Of a stretch of 7,909 bases of DNA, positions 6,753-7,909 are shown one piece after another. The notes under the pieces were generated by a model. That model had not been told where the DNA came from and ran no database searches. It saw only the letters and a list, made by a program, of their open reading frames with translations. Position 1 is the stretch's first letter, and every line of letters starts with the position of its first letter. The stretch lies in NCBI GenBank assembly GCA_030656535.1, contig JAUSPL010000388.1, positions 1 through 7,909 on the forward strand. The letters run 5' to 3'. Made by a program: the position numbers and the translations under genes. The DNA is from Gemmobacter sp. (lineage in GTDB: Bacteria > Pseudomonadota > Alphaproteobacteria > Rhodobacterales > Rhodobacteraceae).

Positions 6753-7343
6753 ATGCGGTTGATCCTTGGGTCAGGCAGCCCGCGCCGGAAGGAACTTCTG
6801 GCGCAGATCGGGCTTGTCCCTGATGCCATCTTGCCCCCCGACATCGACGAAGACCCAAGACGCGGCGAACTGCCCCGCCCCTATTGCGCCCGACTGGCGC
6901 AGGAAAAGGCCATGGCAGTGGTTGCAGAGCCGGATGACGTTGTGCTGTGCGCCGATACCACTGTCGCACTGGGCCGCCGCATCCTTGGCAAACCCCGCGA
7001 CGCAGGCGAGGCTGCGGCCTTTCTGGTGGCGTTGGGCGGGCGCAGGCATCAGGTCATCACCTGTATCGCCGTTCGGCGCGGCGCGCGGTTGTGGCACCGC
7101 GAAGTCGTCACCGAAGTCAAGATGAAGCGGCTGTCGGATGTCGAACTGAACGCCTACCTGGCCAGCAACGAGTGGCAAGGCAAGGCGGGCGGCTATGCCA
7201 TTCAGGGGCTTGCAGGCGCATTCATCCCGTGGATTTCCGGCTCTTTCACCGGGGTTGTCGGCTTGCCTGTCGTAGAAACCGCGCAGCTTTTGCAGACCGC
7301 CGGATACCCGGTCTATGCGTCGCATTTGGAGGGCACGGCATGA
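6753..7343 (+). CDS. maf: Maf family nucleoside triphosphate pyrophosphatase (YhdE-like)
   Basis: Maf proteins hydrolyse nucleoside triphosphates, often modified or non-canonical ones, to the monophosphate and pyrophosphate, cleaning the nucleotide pool. The 196-residue length is normal. Motifs in order are GSGSPRRKELL (6-16), AQEKA with Lys52 (49-53), ADTTVALG with the predicted catalytic Asp68 (67-74), ILGKP (77-81), and KAGGYAIQG (144-152), then GSFTGVVGLP. Arg12, Lys52 and Gln151 line up with residues I recall as marking the dTTP/UTP-specific YhdE branch, so that specificity is likely but unproven. The ATG at 6753 starts 1 nt after the infA stop with no clear ribosome binding site, which suggests translation coupled to infA. 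The end overlaps the next gene by 4 nt (ATGA). Confidence 0.95.
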   Translation: MRLILGSGSPRRKELLAQIGLVPDAILPPDIDEDPRRGELPRPYCARLAQEKAMAVVAEPDDVVLCADTTVALGRRILGKPRDAGEAAAFLVALGGRRHQVITCIAVRRGARLWHREVVTEVKMKRLSDVELNAYLASNEWQGKAGGYAIQGLAGAFIPWISGSFTGVVGLPVVETAQLLQTAGYPVYASHLEGTA

Positions 7344-7909
7344 AGGGTCGCATTGTCGCACTGGACACGCACGCGGGGCGACCCGCTGCGGCCCTCATCG
7401 AGGATGGGGTGCTGCTTGATTTCCTGATCGACAGCGCGACCGATGATCCGCTGCAACCCGGTGCCATCTTGCGCGGCGTGGTTGACCGGCCGATGAAGGG
7501 TCAGGGCGGCGTATTCGTCAAGCTGCCCGGCGGAATGGGGTTCTTGCGGCAGGTTTCCGGGCTGGCCCCGGCACAAAAGGTCATCGTGCAGGTGTCTGGC
7601 GCGACCGAGCCCGGCAAAGCGGTTCCCGTCACGCTGCGGGTGCTGTTCAAGTCGCGGCTGGCCATTGTCACCCCGGACGCACCGGGGCTGAACATATCGC
7701 GCCGCATCCGGGATGAGGATGTGCGCACGGGGCTGCAGGCGCTGGCGACAACGGCGATGGCCGGGGCGACAGCAGGCCACGGGTTGATCGTGCGCTCGGC
7801 GGCCGAGACGGCCGAAGACGACGAAATCGTGCAAGATATCGGCACAATGCGTGATCTTGCGGCGGCCGTGATGGCCGACCTTGACGGCGGACCTGAGCTT
7901 CTGGTCGAA
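7340..7909 (+). CDS. Ribonuclease E/G family protein, N-terminal part
   Basis: RNase E/G enzymes are endoribonucleases acting in rRNA maturation and mRNA decay. The frame is open from the ATG at 7340 to the window edge (190 codons), so the 3' end is missing. It begins MKGRIVALDT. A compact S1-like region spans about 41-87 (GAILRGVVDR, GGVFVKLPGGMGFL). The family block follows: GLNISRRI (116-123), then HGLIVRSAAE (147-156), matching the conserved SRRI and GLIVRTAAE segments of the RNase H-like domain. The catalytic aspartates and any zinc-binding cysteines lie beyond the window. The short, early S1 region suggests the compact RNase G-like form seen beside maf in this group rather than the long RNase E with a degradosome scaffold. 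The ATGA overlap with maf indicates coupled translation. Confidence 0.88.
   Translation, partial: MKGRIVALDTHAGRPAAALIEDGVLLDFLIDSATDDPLQPGAILRGVVDRPMKGQGGVFVKLPGGMGFLRQVSGLAPAQKVIVQVSGATEPGKAVPVTLRVLFKSRLAIVTPDAPGLNISRRIRDEDVRTGLQALATTAMAGATAGHGLIVRSAAETAEDDEIVQDIGTMRDLAAAVMADLDGGPELLVE

Noticed and set aside
6771..7361. Minus-strand open frame (196 codons) opposite maf
   Set aside because: Maf motifs on the plus strand are complete; the antisense translation shows no family features.

Overview
The window is GC-rich, densely packed bacterial chromosome. Gene content and protein style point to an alphaproteobacterium of the Rhodobacterales (Roseobacter/Rhodobacter group). The signs are an LspA N-terminus of that group's type, a heparinase II/III-family gene between rsmB and purH, an SDHAF4/DUF1674 protein, and an infA-maf-RNase E/G cluster. 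This placement is inferred from protein resemblance, not from a search. I see no insertion sequence, phage gene, CRISPR array, tRNA or rRNA.

Left half (1-4908, all on the minus strand, so transcribed right to left): rsmB (16S rRNA m5C methyltransferase), then a heparinase II/III-family protein, purH (last two steps of IMP synthesis), and the first 35 codons of lspA (lipoprotein signal peptidase), cut by the window edge. A plausible sigma70-type promoter lies in the 111-nt gap after rsmB, so heparinase-purH-lspA may be a separate transcription unit. The heparinase stop codon overlaps an upstream in-frame GTG of purH. The better purH start is an ATG 21 nt further on, with a good ribosome binding site.

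Middle (4909-6104): a 103-bp divergent intergenic region separates rsmB from a plus-strand pair. The first gene is a 63-residue SDHAF4-type protein, a predicted chaperone for flavinylated succinate dehydrogenase subunit A. The second is a carbon-nitrogen hydrolase (nitrilase superfamily) with a complete Glu-Lys-Cys triad. Its most likely start is a TTG inside the last codons of the SDHAF4 gene, so the two genes are probably translationally coupled.

Right part (6105-7909): a 428-bp stretch without a convincing gene carries several small perfect hairpins and ends in a stronger stem-loop just before the infA ribosome binding site. The compact infA (IF-1), maf (nucleotide pyrophosphatase) and RNase E/G cluster follows. 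The infA-maf gap is 1 nt and maf overlaps the RNase gene by 4 nt (ATGA). The RNase gene runs off the right edge.

Most of the window is housekeeping: translation initiation, ribosome modification, RNA processing, purine synthesis, lipoprotein maturation and nucleotide-pool cleaning. The parts that are not textbook are the heparinase-like protein with no visible signal peptide inside a purine operon, the TTG-coupled SDHAF4-nitrilase pair, and the structured non-coding stretch before infA. I found no evidence for a novel multi-gene system.
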